Shown piece after piece: positions 45,625 through 55,130 of a DNA stretch of 64,000 nt (its first letter is position 1; every line of letters begins with the position of its first letter). Both the position numbers and the translations under genes were made by a program. Source of the stretch: Gammaproteobacteria bacterium (GTDB lineage Bacteria > Pseudomonadota > Gammaproteobacteria > S012-40); the NCBI GenBank assembly GCA_029881255.1, contig JAOUMY010000012.1, positions 91,738 through 155,737 of the forward strand, given 5' to 3'. The notes below the pieces were generated by a model that saw only the letters and a program-made list of their open reading frames with translations, did not search any database and was not told where the DNA came from.

Positions 45625-47100
45625 TCATAGACTGACCTGCGTCATGCTTAGTAGCTCGCTAATTTTTTCCATATCGAGATGTTGTTCGACCATATCTGCC
45701 AGACGCTGGACATCAGATTCGCGACGCTGTTGATAGTCGAATACCGGTGCATCGACATAAGTTGCCCAGCGGAGCAAAGATGCACAGGCCTGAGGCTCAT
45801 CAAAAAGACCGTGGAGATAAGTACCCAAAATCTGATTATCTGAAGAAACAGCGCCATCGTTATGGGTGTCGAGTATGGCTGCAGGATAGTCCAATGCCGG
45901 GCCGACACTTAGGCCTGCATGAATTTCATAGCCACGAACGGGCGCCATGGAAAAAGCCAGATGTCCTGAGACATTACGCAATTGTTTTTCCGGCTGCAAA
46001 CATGTTTCCATATCGAAAAATCCCAATCCTTCCATGCTGCTGGTTGGGCCCTCAATCGCGTGTGGATCATGAATGAATTTACCCAACATTTGAAATCCGC
46101 CACAGATACCGATGAGTTTTCCACCGTAGCGAAGATGGCGTTGGATTGCCTGGTCCCACCCCTGTTCTCGTAACCATAACAAGTCATCGATTACTGATTT
46201 GCTTCCAGGCAAAATAATCAAATCCGCCTCTGGAAGTTTTCGTCCTGGACCAATAATTTGCACGTCCAGATCATCGCGTAAACGTAAGGCATCAATGTCG
46301 GTGTGATTGCTGATTCGTGGTAACACCGGTACCACGATACGAAATTTTTTACTGCCGTGCGAAGTTTGTTGCGGCAAGGGCAGGGCATCTTCGGCTTCGA
46401 GAAAAAAGTCCTGTAGATACGGCAGAACACCAAGCACAGGTTTGCCGGTTTTCTGTTCCAACCAGTCTAGCCCGCTTTGCAACAAAGCAATATCTCCGCG
46501 GAAACGATTGATTACAAATCCCTTGATACGGTTTTGTTCTGATTGACTAAGCAATGCCAGAGTGCCAACAATATGCGCGAACACGCCACCGCGATCGATA
46601 TCGGCGATAAGGATTACCGGACAGTCGATACGTTCAGCAAAACCCATATTGGCAATATCATTGTCGCGCAAATTGATTTCTGCTGGTGAACCCGCACCTT
46701 CAATAATGATGGCCTGGTATTGTTGTGCTAATCGTCGGTGTGACGACAGGGCGGCATCAATTGCCACTTTTTTGTAATCGTGATAGTCACACGCATCCTG
46801 CTTGCCTATCGCTTTACCGTGAATGATTACCTGTGCCGTTTTATCAGACGAGGGTTTTAACAAAATCGGATTCATATCGGTGTGAGGTGCAAGACCGCAG
46901 GCATAGGCTTGCACAGCTTGTGCGCGACCTATCTCTCCACCGTCTTCGGTAACCGCACTATTGAGCGCCATGTTCTGTGGTTTGAATGGCGCAACACGTA
47001 GGCCCTGACGATAAAAAATGCGGCACAACGCGGTAACCAACGTACTCTTACCTGCGTCGGAAGTAGTGCCTTGTACCATGATCGATACGGCCTGCGACAA
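45625..47100 (-). CDS. cobQ: CobQ, adenosylcobyric acid synthase
   Basis: A 492-residue amidotransferase that amidates adenosylcobyrinate diamide to adenosylcobyric acid. The N-terminal P-loop region is [20 protein letters not shown], the Mg site [13 protein letters not shown], and the C-terminal glutaminase has the nucleophile in [11 protein letters not shown] with HGLFDE near the end. I place the start at TTG 47100, because GGGAGG lies five bases upstream and the resulting N-terminus (about eight residues before MVQG) matches family starts; ATG 47079 and a longer frame to 47166 are alternatives. Confidence 0.95.
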   Translation of the reverse strand: MSQAVSIMVQGTTSDAGKSTLVTALCRIFYRQGLRVAPFKPQNMALNSAVTEDGGEIGRAQAVQAYACGLAPHTDMNPILLKPSSDKTAQVIIHGKAIGKQDACDYHDYKKVAIDAALSSHRRLAQQYQAIIIEGAGSPAEINLRDNDIANMGFAERIDCPVILIADIDRGGVFAHIVGTLALLSQSEQNRIKGFVINRFRGDIALLQSGLDWLEQKTGKPVLGVLPYLQDFFLEAEDALPLPQQTSHGSKKFRIVVPVLPRISNHTDIDALRLRDDLDVQIIGPGRKLPEADLIILPGSKSVIDDLLWLREQGWDQAIQRHLRYGGKLIGICGGFQMLGKFIHDPHAIEGPTSSMEGLGFFDMETCLQPEKQLRNVSGHLAFSMAPVRGYEIHAGLSVGPALDYPAAILDTHNDGAVSSDNQILGTYLHGLFDEPQACASLLRWATYVDAPVFDYQQRRESDVQRLADMVEQHLDMEKISELLSMTQVSL

Positions 47101-47235
47101 AACGACCTCCCGGTAATTTGCAAGTGTGGGCGCGGGACTATAGCTTTGCGTCGACGAGCAGGTCAAGCGCCTAGATTGCCCTTGACGGAGCAGGGGCAGG
47201 GGAGTAACCTTCCAGCCTTAATCGAATCCATAAAA

Positions 47236-47430
47236 CGTTCAGGTGCTTCTCGGTGAAAACCGAAAAGTGAAACGGGAAGCTGGTGTAAATCCAGCACTGC
47301 CCCCGCAACGGTAAATGAGTTCACGGATTTGCGAATGCCACTGTCACTAGATGGGAAGGCGCAAATCTTGACGATGCTCACGCATAGTCGACTCATGAGT
47401 CCGGAGACCGGCCTGTAACGCTTGTTGATC
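47236..47430 (+). promoter_or_regulatory. Cobalamin riboswitch upstream of btuB
   Basis: The B12 box GCCACTG is at 47337-47343. Other conserved parts are the GGGAAGCTGGTG stem with AATCCAGCACTGCCCCCGC at about 47274-47306, TGGGAAGG at 47352-47359 and GGAGACCGGCC at about 47403-47413. The order and spacing match adenosylcobalamin riboswitches. It should repress btuB and the following uptake genes when cobalamin is plentiful. Exact 3' limit of the expression platform is uncertain. Confidence 0.93.
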
Positions 47431-47456
47431 GTATCGCGGTGGGCGATGCAGATGAT

Positions 47457-49520
47457 ATGTATCCTATATACTATTGTCCTCCCCACCTGGTTTACATTGC
47501 GTTGTTAGGTAATCCGGTGCCTGGGAAAATTTTCATACCACTGAGTTTCTTTTGCGTAGTCGCGTTTGCGGCACAACATGCCGCGCATGCAGAACTCGTA
47601 GTCGAGATTACAGATGGTATCTCAGCTATTCCCGCGGAGCCGGGTGATGTCGATCAGCAGATGAATGCCGGATTCGTACACATTATTGACGAACAGACTA
47701 TCCGCGACAATCAGCTCAATCTTGCCCAAATACTCGCCAGCGATTCCAGCATTAAAGTTCGTCAACTCAGTGGATTTGGCAGTTATTCTCAGCTTTCCAT
47801 ACGCGGAAAATCCGCAGATCAGGTAATGATTTACCTTGATGGACTGTTACTAAACAATGCGTCTGGTGGCAGCGTCGATTTAAGTCAGATACCATCGTCG
47901 ATGATTGCACGCATAGAAGTATATAAAGACGTGGTGCCGGTAGAGTTTGGGCAAGCGGCGAACGGCGGGGCAATCAACATTATTACGCACCGCGCCAGTC
48001 AACTGAGTCGTGCTGAACTGGGGTTGGGCGCGGGCTCTTTCGATACGCACAAGGCAGATTTCACTTACGGTGGAAATCACGATAAATGGCGTTATGTGTT
48101 GAGCGGCGCCTATATGGAATCAGAGAATAATTTTCCCTATCGCCATGCCAATGGTTCGCCGAAAAATCCTGAGGACGACTATCTTACCCATCGAAACAAT
48201 AATCAGTTTCACCAGCAGAGCCTGATGGGAAAGGCGGCCTATCGGCTCAGCGAAAAGCGCGTTGTTCACTATCACGGCGAGATTTCCGGAAAAAATAATC
48301 ATATTCCCAGCATCAGCAATAGCGCGGACGTAGACACCAATCTGAATTGGAATAATCGGTTCCTGCAAATAGCCTATCAGGATGACGGGGAAAGCGTCGA
48401 AAACGTCGAATTCAAACTCAGTGGCAAGAGTGGTTACAAAAACACGCTTTACGACGACAGTGAGCGCAGTATCGGCTTAACGCCAACACGGCTCTCAGAA
48501 GATATCAATCTCTGGGAAAGCGCGGCGTTCTTCAAATTCAAACAACCCGGGTATCAAATACTGAATAGGACGGAACTGCGTCATGAGCGCCTGGAACTGA
48601 ACGATGCGTTTGATTTGTATGCACACAAGTTGAACAAGAGAACAACGTTTGCAAATGCCCTGCAATTGCCAGTTCGTTTTTTTAATGGAAATTGGGTGGT
48701 CACGCCGAGTATGCGTATATTTCTGGTCACTGACGATTTTTCCGGTAATACCAACACGGAAAGTGAAAATACCGGAAGACTGAAAAAGCGATTTCAGACC
48801 CTGACCGCTCAGATTGGTACACGCCTTCGTTATTCCAATAACCTGGTGTTTAAAGCAAATGCCGGACAGTACTTTCGATTGCCTAATTATGTTGAATTGT
48901 TTGGTACCCGTGGTTATATCGGTTCCAATGAAAGTCTACAGCCAGAAGAAGGAATTAATTTCGATGCGGGATATGAATATTCCAAATCTACGAAATCAGA
49001 GATTTTGACGCAATTTGTCTGGAACGTATCCTTATATCATTCCATTATTAGCAATGAAATCGTCTATACATTTAATTCTCAAGAAATAGGCATGCCCTCA
49101 AACAACTGGTCTTCAAGCGTAAGCGGAATTGAACACCGTTTAGCCTTGGGGCTGTTTTATGATGCTGAACTGTCCTCCAGCACTACCGTGCAATTGCCGA
49201 TTAACCGTACCGATGCTAAAGAATGGAAACTGTTGCCAGGCCGTTCCTGGCTTATGCAAACCACACGTATGTCATATAACGCATTGCGGTATCAACTGTT
49301 TGCCGAGCATGTGTGGGAGTCCTCATACTACATCGACAGTGAACAACGCCTTGCCAGCGGCGTGAAGGCCTTTTTGAATGCAGGGGTCGATGCAAACTAC
49401 CGCGCACTAAAGCTCAGTTTTGAAATCAATAATATTTTTAATCGTCCTTACAAAGACTACTTCTTCCAGGTAGCTCCGGGGCGTTATGCACTTTTGTCTG
49501 TTAAATATCGTTATCAATAG
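47457..49520 (+). CDS. btuB: BtuB-like TonB-dependent cobalamin receptor
   Basis: An outer-membrane receptor of about 690 residues. The plug domain has LNLAQILASDSSIKVR, IYLDGLLLNNASGGSVDLSQIPSSMI and NGGAINIIT; the rest is barrel, ending in RYALLSVKYRYQ. No perfect TonB box is marked but the N-terminal mature region is acidic. The start is uncertain: ATG 47457 is used, but GTG 47517 would begin a clean signal peptide (KIFIPLSFFCVVAFAAQHAAHA) and leave space for the riboswitch expression platform. Cobalamin substrate is inferred from the riboswitch and the btuCDF genes behind it. Confidence 0.93.
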   Translation: MYPIYYCPPHLVYIALLGNPVPGKIFIPLSFFCVVAFAAQHAAHAELVVEITDGISAIPAEPGDVDQQMNAGFVHIIDEQTIRDNQLNLAQILASDSSIKVRQLSGFGSYSQLSIRGKSADQVMIYLDGLLLNNASGGSVDLSQIPSSMIARIEVYKDVVPVEFGQAANGGAINIITHRASQLSRAELGLGAGSFDTHKADFTYGGNHDKWRYVLSGAYMESENNFPYRHANGSPKNPEDDYLTHRNNNQFHQQSLMGKAAYRLSEKRVVHYHGEISGKNNHIPSISNSADVDTNLNWNNRFLQIAYQDDGESVENVEFKLSGKSGYKNTLYDDSERSIGLTPTRLSEDINLWESAAFFKFKQPGYQILNRTELRHERLELNDAFDLYAHKLNKRTTFANALQLPVRFFNGNWVVTPSMRIFLVTDDFSGNTNTESENTGRLKKRFQTLTAQIGTRLRYSNNLVFKANAGQYFRLPNYVELFGTRGYIGSNESLQPEEGINFDAGYEYSKSTKSEILTQFVWNVSLYHSIISNEIVYTFNSQEIGMPSNNWSSSVSGIEHRLALGLFYDAELSSSTTVQLPINRTDAKEWKLLPGRSWLMQTTRMSYNALRYQLFAEHVWESSYYIDSEQRLASGVKAFLNAGVDANYRALKLSFEINNIFNRPYKDYFFQVAPGRYALLSVKYRYQ

Positions 49521-49530
49521 GGGAGTATCA

Positions 49531-50715
49531 ATGAAGTTGAACATGTCGTATCGTTTTCTGGCCATCACCAGTCTATTGTCCGCTGGGGTGATGAGCAGCG
49601 CCTGCTTTCATGACGAAGAAGAAGCCCCGTTAACGCCGTCAAAACATTATGCCGCAATCAGTACTCGCGCGGCAGATTACAGCTCTGGCGATATTAGTCT
49701 CATCTCGTTTACCGATTACAGTCTGGACAATAAGAACTATCCAAGTGCTTCGGATACCGTAGTGTCCACGCATGGCGAGTATGTCTATCGTATCGGTCGT
49801 TTTCAGCAGGACAATATCACCAAGTTTTCGATTTTGGACAGAAACAAGATTGTGTGGCAATACTCCGCCAATGGTCAGAACGAAGAAGAGAGTAACCCAT
49901 ATAAGATGGTATTCAAGAACGATGATGTCGCTTACGTCATTCGCTATGGTCAGCCAACCATCTGGATAGTCGATCCCAATGCCGCAACCTTTACGGACTT
50001 CAAAACCGGTGAAATTGATATCAGCGCCTATGGTGGCACAGACGGAATACCAGAAGTCGCAGATGCATTGATTATCAATGACAAGCTATATTTAATTATG
50101 CAAAACCTCGACAGAGACAATGTCTGGAAGCCAGGTCAGGCCTATCTCGCAGTATTTGATACAACTGACAACAGCGAAGTCCAGACAAATGACAATGTAG
50201 ACACGCCGAACGGTGTTGCGCTGAGCGTAGCCAATCCGAGTAAGATGGCCTATAGCTCTGCCAATAACACCATCTATATTGTCGCGACAGGTGGCTATCT
50301 GGAAGATTATTCACCAGACTATACCGGTGGTATCGAAAGCGTAAGCCTGAGCGATTATAGCCATCAAGTGGTCATCGATGATGGAGATGCGACCGCGCAT
50401 CCTTATGGACAGCTAAAAGGATTGGCGGTCTTGAATGACACACGCGCCTACTTTGTTGGTGGACGCGCATGGAATGACAGCGTCGTCCAGGAATTCAATC
50501 CGAGCACAGGCGAAGTGGTTGAGACGCCGTTGATAGCAGAAAAAGACATCACCGATATCGAAATCGCGCCGACTGGTGATTTGTGGGTGGGCAACGCCAC
50601 TGAATCCGGTATCACAATTTTTGACACCGTAGACAATAGCATAAAGGAAGCCTTGATTAGCACAGAACTGGTGCCTATCGATATTGAATTTATTTCCTTT
50701 GATACAGTGAGATAG
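49531..50715 (+). CDS. Beta-propeller lipoprotein of the btu locus, possibly BtuG-like
   Basis: A 394-residue protein from ATG 49531 (GGGGAG 6-8 bases upstream). The signal ends in a lipobox with Cys25 (SSAC), so it is lipidated. The mature part repeats short strand motifs with aspartate turns (WIVDPNAATFTDF, YLAVFDTTDNSE, NNTIYIVATGG, GDLWVGNATESGITIFDTVDN), typical of NHL/YVTN-type propellers. It is second in the riboswitch-controlled operon. In Bacteroides a surface propeller lipoprotein, BtuG, captures B12 for BtuB; this protein has the same kind of fold and neighbour, but homology is not established. No B12-binding residue can be identified. Confidence 0.85.
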   Translation: MKLNMSYRFLAITSLLSAGVMSSACFHDEEEAPLTPSKHYAAISTRAADYSSGDISLISFTDYSLDNKNYPSASDTVVSTHGEYVYRIGRFQQDNITKFSILDRNKIVWQYSANGQNEEESNPYKMVFKNDDVAYVIRYGQPTIWIVDPNAATFTDFKTGEIDISAYGGTDGIPEVADALIINDKLYLIMQNLDRDNVWKPGQAYLAVFDTTDNSEVQTNDNVDTPNGVALSVANPSKMAYSSANNTIYIVATGGYLEDYSPDYTGGIESVSLSDYSHQVVIDDGDATAHPYGQLKGLAVLNDTRAYFVGGRAWNDSVVQEFNPSTGEVVETPLIAEKDITDIEIAPTGDLWVGNATESGITIFDTVDNSIKEALISTELVPIDIEFISFDTVR

Positions 50716-50735
50716 TTAACACAATACATTGCTCT

Positions 50736-50757
50736 GGGACTGCCGAAAGGCAGTCCC
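50736..50757 (+). terminator. Intercistronic hairpin with GAAA tetraloop
   Basis: GGGACTGCC-GAAA-GGCAGTCCC forms a perfect 9-base-pair stem 21 bases after the propeller gene stop. It lacks a T-run behind it (GGTTACTAAG), so it is not a simple terminator; it may protect the upstream part of the transcript and set higher levels of btuB and the lipoprotein than of btuCDF. Confidence 0.6.
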
Positions 50758-50809
50758 GGTTACTAAGGGAATAGCACTTATTCGTACCTACGTCGCTCCG
50801 AATAAAGTA

Positions 50810-51763
50810 ATGATATTGGCTGTGTTGGTAATGCTCAGCTGTGTTAGTTTTGTCGTTTCATTATTTATCGGCAGTAGTACGATTCCGCCGTCGCAGGTGT
50901 TCGACGTCTTGATGTATCAGGGCACCGAAGTCAATCAAACCCTGGTCATGGAATTGCGTTTTCCTCGCTCAATGATGGCCTTCACCACTGGTGCCTTACT
51001 GGCGATGGCTGGCGTTCTCATGCAGGTGTTGTTGCGTAATCCTTTGGCTGATCCCTATGTGTTAGGCATTTCGGGCGGCGCCTCAATCGCGGCGTTATTT
51101 GCGATGCTTATTGGTTTGCCGTCGGTCTTGATTACTGGAAGCGCCTTTGTCGGTGCGCTTGGCGCGATCTTCGCGGTATTTGTTCTCGCTCGAGGTAGAG
51201 GCGACTGGACGGTCAATCGCTTGCTATTAACCGGCGTGGTTTTGGCGTCAGGTTGGTTTGCCCTCATCAGTTTTCTATTAGTCATTTCACCGCCTGACAA
51301 AGTACACGGCATGTTGTTCTGGCTTATGGGAGACCTCAGCTATGATCGGCCTGTACTTCCTGGTTTGATCATCATGGTATTAGGAATCTTTGTTTTAATG
51401 CCGCTGGCGCCTCAACTCAATATCATGATTTGGGGAGATCGACAGGCTACCAGTCTCGGCGTAGATATTCGCGTGTTGCGTTTGGCGATATTTTTTATTG
51501 CCTCATTGTTGACAGCAGGTGCAGTTTCACTGGCTGGAGGAATTGGGTTTGTCGGACTCGTCGTACCGCATTTCGTGCGTCTGCTGGTAGGCAACGATCA
51601 TCGCGTACTGATTCCTGCAAGTGCTTTGGCTGGGGCGAGTCTGCTCATTATCGCTGATGTGGTTGCACGGGTTGTTATGGCGCCTACGCAAATACCGGTA
51701 GGTGTATTGACAGCCATGCTCGGTGTACCACTGTTTCTCTATTTGTTGCGCCGGAGCGCATAA
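50810..51763 (+). CDS. btuC: BtuC-like permease of the cobalamin ABC transporter
   Basis: A 317-residue FecCD-family permease with about nine to ten membrane segments and family motifs RNPLADPYVLGISGGAS, RLLLTGVVLA, LLVGNDHRVLIPASALAGA and VPLFLYLLRR. ATG 50810 is preferred; an open frame to 50729 runs through the hairpin upstream and lacks a ribosome site. It forms the transmembrane channel of the cobalamin importer with BtuD and BtuF. Confidence 0.92.
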   Translation: MILAVLVMLSCVSFVVSLFIGSSTIPPSQVFDVLMYQGTEVNQTLVMELRFPRSMMAFTTGALLAMAGVLMQVLLRNPLADPYVLGISGGASIAALFAMLIGLPSVLITGSAFVGALGAIFAVFVLARGRGDWTVNRLLLTGVVLASGWFALISFLLVISPPDKVHGMLFWLMGDLSYDRPVLPGLIIMVLGIFVLMPLAPQLNIMIWGDRQATSLGVDIRVLRLAIFFIASLLTAGAVSLAGGIGFVGLVVPHFVRLLVGNDHRVLIPASALAGASLLIIADVVARVVMAPTQIPVGVLTAMLGVPLFLYLLRRSA

Positions 51764-51764
51764 C

Positions 51765-52535
51765 ATGAGTATCGACGTTCGCGATTTGACGCTACAGATT
51801 GGTGAGAAAACCGTGTGTAGAAATTTGTCGCTGACCTTTAGTCACGGTGAGCGTTGGGCAATATTGGGTGTCAATGGGGTAGGGAAATCGACGCTTTTAC
51901 ATGCCTTGATCGATACGCAGGCGGAAAGCGCCAGCCATATTTTTATCGATGGACTTTGCCTCTCCGACTATAAGGCTCATCGCCGAACTCTGGCACAAAA
52001 AACAGGCCTGTTACTTCAGGAATACAGCTATAGTTTTCCGTGTACCGTTCTGGAAGCGGTCATGATAGGACGACATCCCTATAACACCAGTTGGGTTGGT
52101 GATAGCAAGGAAGACGAACATATTGCGCAAAACGCCTTGCGCCAAACAGGCATAGGGCATTTACGAAATCGCTATGTCGATACCTTGTCCGGTGGTGAAA
52201 AAAGGCGTATGAATCTGGCGACTCTGTTAACGCAGAGTCCCGACTATATGTTGCTCGATGAGCCGACGAATCACCTCGATTTACACGCTCAGGTAGAAAT
52301 GCTGGAGTTGATCACTACCATTTCAACGGATGCGAATCAGGCCGCAATTATGGTTATGCACGACGCCAATCTCGCCAGGCGTTATTGTGACAAAGCATTA
52401 ATGCTTTTTGGGGAAGGAAAATGTTTGGCAGGTGATGTTTCCGAGATTATACAGGCTGAACAATTGCAACAGCTTTATGGCTGTGAGATTCACACCTATG
52501 AAGTACAAGGCCGACAAGTGTTTTTGCCAATATGA
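51765..52535 (+). CDS. btuD: BtuD-like ATPase of the cobalamin ABC transporter
   Basis: A 256-residue ABC ATPase from ATG 51765, one base after the permease stop. Walker A is GVNGVGKST, signature LSGGEKRRM, Walker B YMLLDEPTNHLD and the switch histidine in MVMHDANL. Its 3' end overlaps btuF by four bases. A longer frame to 51723 is not used. Confidence 0.94.
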   Translation: MSIDVRDLTLQIGEKTVCRNLSLTFSHGERWAILGVNGVGKSTLLHALIDTQAESASHIFIDGLCLSDYKAHRRTLAQKTGLLLQEYSYSFPCTVLEAVMIGRHPYNTSWVGDSKEDEHIAQNALRQTGIGHLRNRYVDTLSGGEKRRMNLATLLTQSPDYMLLDEPTNHLDLHAQVEMLELITTISTDANQAAIMVMHDANLARRYCDKALMLFGEGKCLAGDVSEIIQAEQLQQLYGCEIHTYEVQGRQVFLPI

Positions 52536-53407
52536 AATTCACGCTACTGTTAATAGCCATTTTGATCAGTTTGCCGACGACTTTACTGGCGGAGATAGTT
52601 GTTACCGATGATGCGGGGACTGTGCTTACATTGGATAAGACGGCGACACGAGTGGTTAGTTTATCCCCCGGCCTTACCGAAATGCTATTTGCGGCCGGTG
52701 GCGGCGAATACATAAAAGGCGTGGTCAGTTATAGTGATTACCCAGAGGAAGCCAAAGCGCTACCGCAAGTAGGTGGCTATAATAACATCGACATTGAAAC
52801 CATCGTCAGCATGAAGCCAGATCTTGTCGTGTCGTGGAAAAGTGGCAATCCGCCACTGCAAATCAGCAAGCTACAGTCGCTCGGTTTGAATGTTTTTATC
52901 AGTGAGATGCGAGAATTCGACGATATCCCTCGTACGCTTACACAACTCGGAACGATAATGGGAACTGAAAGCCATGCCCTAAAAGCGGCGAAGGAGTTCA
53001 CTACCCAATTGAATGCCTTGCGCGCGCAATACAATCCTGAAAATACGCAGCCAAAATCCGTCTATATACAAATATGGAATGATCCCTTAATGTCGATTAA
53101 TGGCGATCACCTAATTTCACGTATAGTGGGATTGTGTAATGGCAAAAACATTTTTCAAAATGTGCAGACGGTCACGATTACGCTTGACGCCGAAACGATT
53201 ATTAAGGAAAACCCGGACGCCATAATTGCCACCAGAGAGGGCGAGCAAGGAGAACAATGGTTGTCACGCTGGCGTGGCTGGCCGTTTCTAAAAGCGGTTA
53301 AACAAGGGGAGCTGTATATGGCAAACCCAGATCACCTGGTGCGGCATACGCCACGTATCATTAACGGTATTAAACAGGTCTGCGGAATGTTACAAGCAGC
53401 GCATTAG
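52532..53407 (+). CDS. btuF: BtuF-like periplasmic cobalamin-binding protein
   Basis: A 291-residue periplasmic binding protein of the helical-backbone type (signal peptide residues 1-20, LPTTLLAE). Landmarks are VVSLSPGLTEMLFAAGGG, VVSYSDYPEEAKALPQVGGYN, DLVVSW and QLGTIMG. It overlaps btuD by four bases (ATGA), so translation is coupled. It delivers cobalamin to BtuCD; corrinoid specificity is inferred from the locus. Confidence 0.93.
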   Translation: MKFTLLLIAILISLPTTLLAEIVVTDDAGTVLTLDKTATRVVSLSPGLTEMLFAAGGGEYIKGVVSYSDYPEEAKALPQVGGYNNIDIETIVSMKPDLVVSWKSGNPPLQISKLQSLGLNVFISEMREFDDIPRTLTQLGTIMGTESHALKAAKEFTTQLNALRAQYNPENTQPKSVYIQIWNDPLMSINGDHLISRIVGLCNGKNIFQNVQTVTITLDAETIIKENPDAIIATREGEQGEQWLSRWRGWPFLKAVKQGELYMANPDHLVRHTPRIINGIKQVCGMLQAAH

Positions 53408-53423
53408 TACGAGGACGTGTTTC

Positions 53424-54029
53424 CTATAACTCCACGCCTTTTTGCGCTTTGATGCCAGCCTTATAGGCATGTTTGATTTCACGCATTTCAGTTACGGTAT
53501 CGGCGACTTCGATCAGACCTTCGGGCGCACCGCGACCGGTTAATACTACGTGTTGCATTACCGGTCGTGCCTGTAAGACCTGAATGACTTCATCTAGCGG
53601 TACATAGTGCATCTTAAGCACAATATTCATTTCATCAAGTATGACCAGATCATATTCTGGATCTTGCAACATGCTTACGGCCTTATCCCAAGCCTTACGC
53701 GCTGTTGCGACATCTCGTTCGCGATTCTGTGTTTCCCAGGTATAGCCTTCGCCCATCACGTTGTAATCGACTTCGGGGAAACGACGGAAAAAGCTTTCTT
53801 CACCGGTAGAGAAAGATCCTTTGATAAACTGCACCACGCCGACACGCATGTCATGTCCCAGTGCCCGTGCAACCATGCCAAAGGCCGAGCTACTTTTGCC
53901 CTTGCCATTACCCGTATGCACGATGATGATGCCACGCTCGTCCTGCGCACGTGCGATCCCCGCGTCGACAACTTCTTTACGACGAACCATACGATCTTTG
54001 TGGCGTTGATTCAGGCCTGAGTCACTCAT
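53424..54029 (-). CDS. cobO: CobO/BtuR, cob(I)alamin adenosyltransferase
   Basis: A 201-residue CobA/CobO/BtuR-type adenosyltransferase. ATP-binding loop HTGNGKGKSSSAFGMVAR, GVVQFIKG, and DLVILDEMNIV are characteristic. GGAGG five bases before ATG 54029 fixes the start; a longer frame to 54173 is rejected. It adenosylates corrinoids brought in by the convergent btuCDF genes; 16 bases lie between stops. Confidence 0.95.
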   Translation of the reverse strand: MSDSGLNQRHKDRMVRRKEVVDAGIARAQDERGIIIVHTGNGKGKSSSAFGMVARALGHDMRVGVVQFIKGSFSTGEESFFRRFPEVDYNVMGEGYTWETQNRERDVATARKAWDKAVSMLQDPEYDLVILDEMNIVLKMHYVPLDEVIQVLQARPVMQHVVLTGRGAPEGLIEVADTVTEMREIKHAYKAGIKAQKGVEL

Positions 54030-54126
54030 GCAAACCTCCAGGTAAAACGAAAGACGAACGGTGAGGGTGCATGTTACTGGGTTTAAACAGGGCTTACAAG
54101 CGACAGCTGTTGTAAGTCGAAAACTA

Positions 54127-54153
54127 AACGGGGAGTGCAGAACCCTCCCCGTT
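54127..54153 (-). terminator. Terminator of the 208-residue secreted protein gene
   Basis: AACGGGGAG / CTCCCCGTT forms a 9-base-pair stem with a 9-base loop, followed on the minus strand by TAGTTTTCG. It lies about 35 bases after the stop at 54188. Also near the start of cobO. Confidence 0.75.
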
Positions 54154-54187
54154 AGAGGTAAACCACAGAGCAAAAAGAGAATACATT

Positions 54188-54814
54188 TTACAGGTCAATA
54201 TGGTCGCCTTTTATCGCAGCGAGTACATTGATTTCGCCGTTTAAATCGTTGACGATTTTGTTGTCATGTACCGATGTTGGAGCGCTCAACAATGCGATCA
54301 AAGTCGGATCTTTTGCGCGTTTTGTGTCGGTATTTCTGCTTGCAACGGTAATTCCGGGCCCCTTAGTTTTCCCGGTCGCCGTTGCAATATTATCTTGATA
54401 TGCGTATTCAATTTCCGCGACGCTTACAAGACCAGCGACGGTAATTGAATAGATACCAGGGGTACAGCCATCTAAACTGGCATCCCACTTTATCCCAAGT
54501 GTCTTAGATCCATTTTCCAGGCCATATGAAATCAGGTGGCTCGGTGCGGCAGATATTAATTCGATGTTTTGAGTATTAAGGGACAAAACCCAATTACCAG
54601 GATTGTTCTTCCAGGTATGTTCACCCAATTGGTAGGTAAATTTCGTAGTATCAGTAGCAGGATCATATAGAACGTCAATTAGCGATACAGAATGTGCGGA
54701 TGACGATGGGTATTTTGTGTCCTCGATGGGAGATGCAACTACACTTTTGAGAAGAAGAAGTGCTAAGAAAACGAAGCCGACTACCGAGCGTATGATGCTA
54801 GCAATACAAATCAT
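54188..54814 (-). CDS. Secreted protein paralogous to the N-terminal domain of the 55.1-56.4 kb gene
   Basis: A 208-residue exported protein (signal peptide to about residue 27). Its N-terminal half is a paralog of the neighbouring gene: SLIDVLYDPATDTTKFTYQL, HLISYGLENGSK and GIYSITVAGLVSVAEIEYAY align with SLVDVVYDPVSDTTTFTYQM, NLISYGLDPTTG and ALYSITVAGQVGVADIDYSV. I recognise no named family for this module. The C-terminus is unrelated and short. It shares promoter motif and leader with the paralog, so both are presumably co-regulated. Confidence 0.8.
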   Translation of the reverse strand: MICIASIIRSVVGFVFLALLLLKSVVASPIEDTKYPSSSAHSVSLIDVLYDPATDTTKFTYQLGEHTWKNNPGNWVLSLNTQNIELISAAPSHLISYGLENGSKTLGIKWDASLDGCTPGIYSITVAGLVSVAEIEYAYQDNIATATGKTKGPGITVASRNTDTKRAKDPTLIALLSAPTSVHDNKIVNDLNGEINVLAAIKGDHIDL

Positions 54815-54909
54815 AAGCGAATACCTGAACTACAGTGCGACATCCGTTCCAGCAATTTGGGACAGCTCTCCATTTTAAATGTCAGGATATCCGTATGGGG
54901 AGTTAGCTG
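54815..54909 (-). promoter_or_regulatory. Conserved leader, copy A
   Basis: The transcript leader of the 208-residue protein gene is nearly identical to that of its paralog (56409-56503). Strongest blocks are AACTCCCCATACGGA, ATGGAGAGCTGT and TTCAGGTATTC. The outer parts pair (CAGCT...AGCTG with CTCCCCAT opposite ATGGAGAG), giving a hairpin, and each copy has two ACGGA elements. No known riboswitch class is matched by eye. Confidence 0.65.
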
Positions 54910-54951
54910 TGCTACTAATTCATTTCAAATTACATGAATTAAATGTGATCG

Positions 54952-54973
54952 ACAACACATTCTTTGTAAACAT
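54952..54973 (-). promoter_or_regulatory. Shared upstream motif, copy A
   Basis: On the plus strand ACAACAC-N4-TTTGTAAACAT, 42 bases upstream of the leader hairpin. The same motif with the same spacer lies 41 bases upstream of the paralog's leader (56545-56566), while the sequence between differs. A regulator-binding site or -35 region is likely. Confidence 0.6.
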
Positions 54974-55089
54974 CAATGAACATTGTGCTCAGTGAATTAC
55001 GTTACATAAAATTACACAATGGATTTCGCCAATGATAGGTATTGTGCACAGGCGTTTAATGGAGATGGATAAGAATGGAAATAGAAAAA

Positions 55090-55110
55090 GGGGAGCGCAA
55101 GGCGCTCCCC
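55090..55110 (-). terminator. Rho-independent terminator of the 425-residue secreted protein gene
   Basis: GGGGAGCGC / GCGCTCCCC, a perfect 9-base-pair stem with AAG loop, followed on the minus strand by TTTTTCTAT. It lies about 21 bases after the stop at 55131. Confidence 0.88.
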
Positions 55111-55130
55111 AATCAATAGGCATAGTAGTT

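Noticed and set aside
54815..54909. Cyclic-di-GMP (GEMM) riboswitch in the shared leader
   Set aside because: The conserved GEMM core and its tetraloop-receptor elements are not present.
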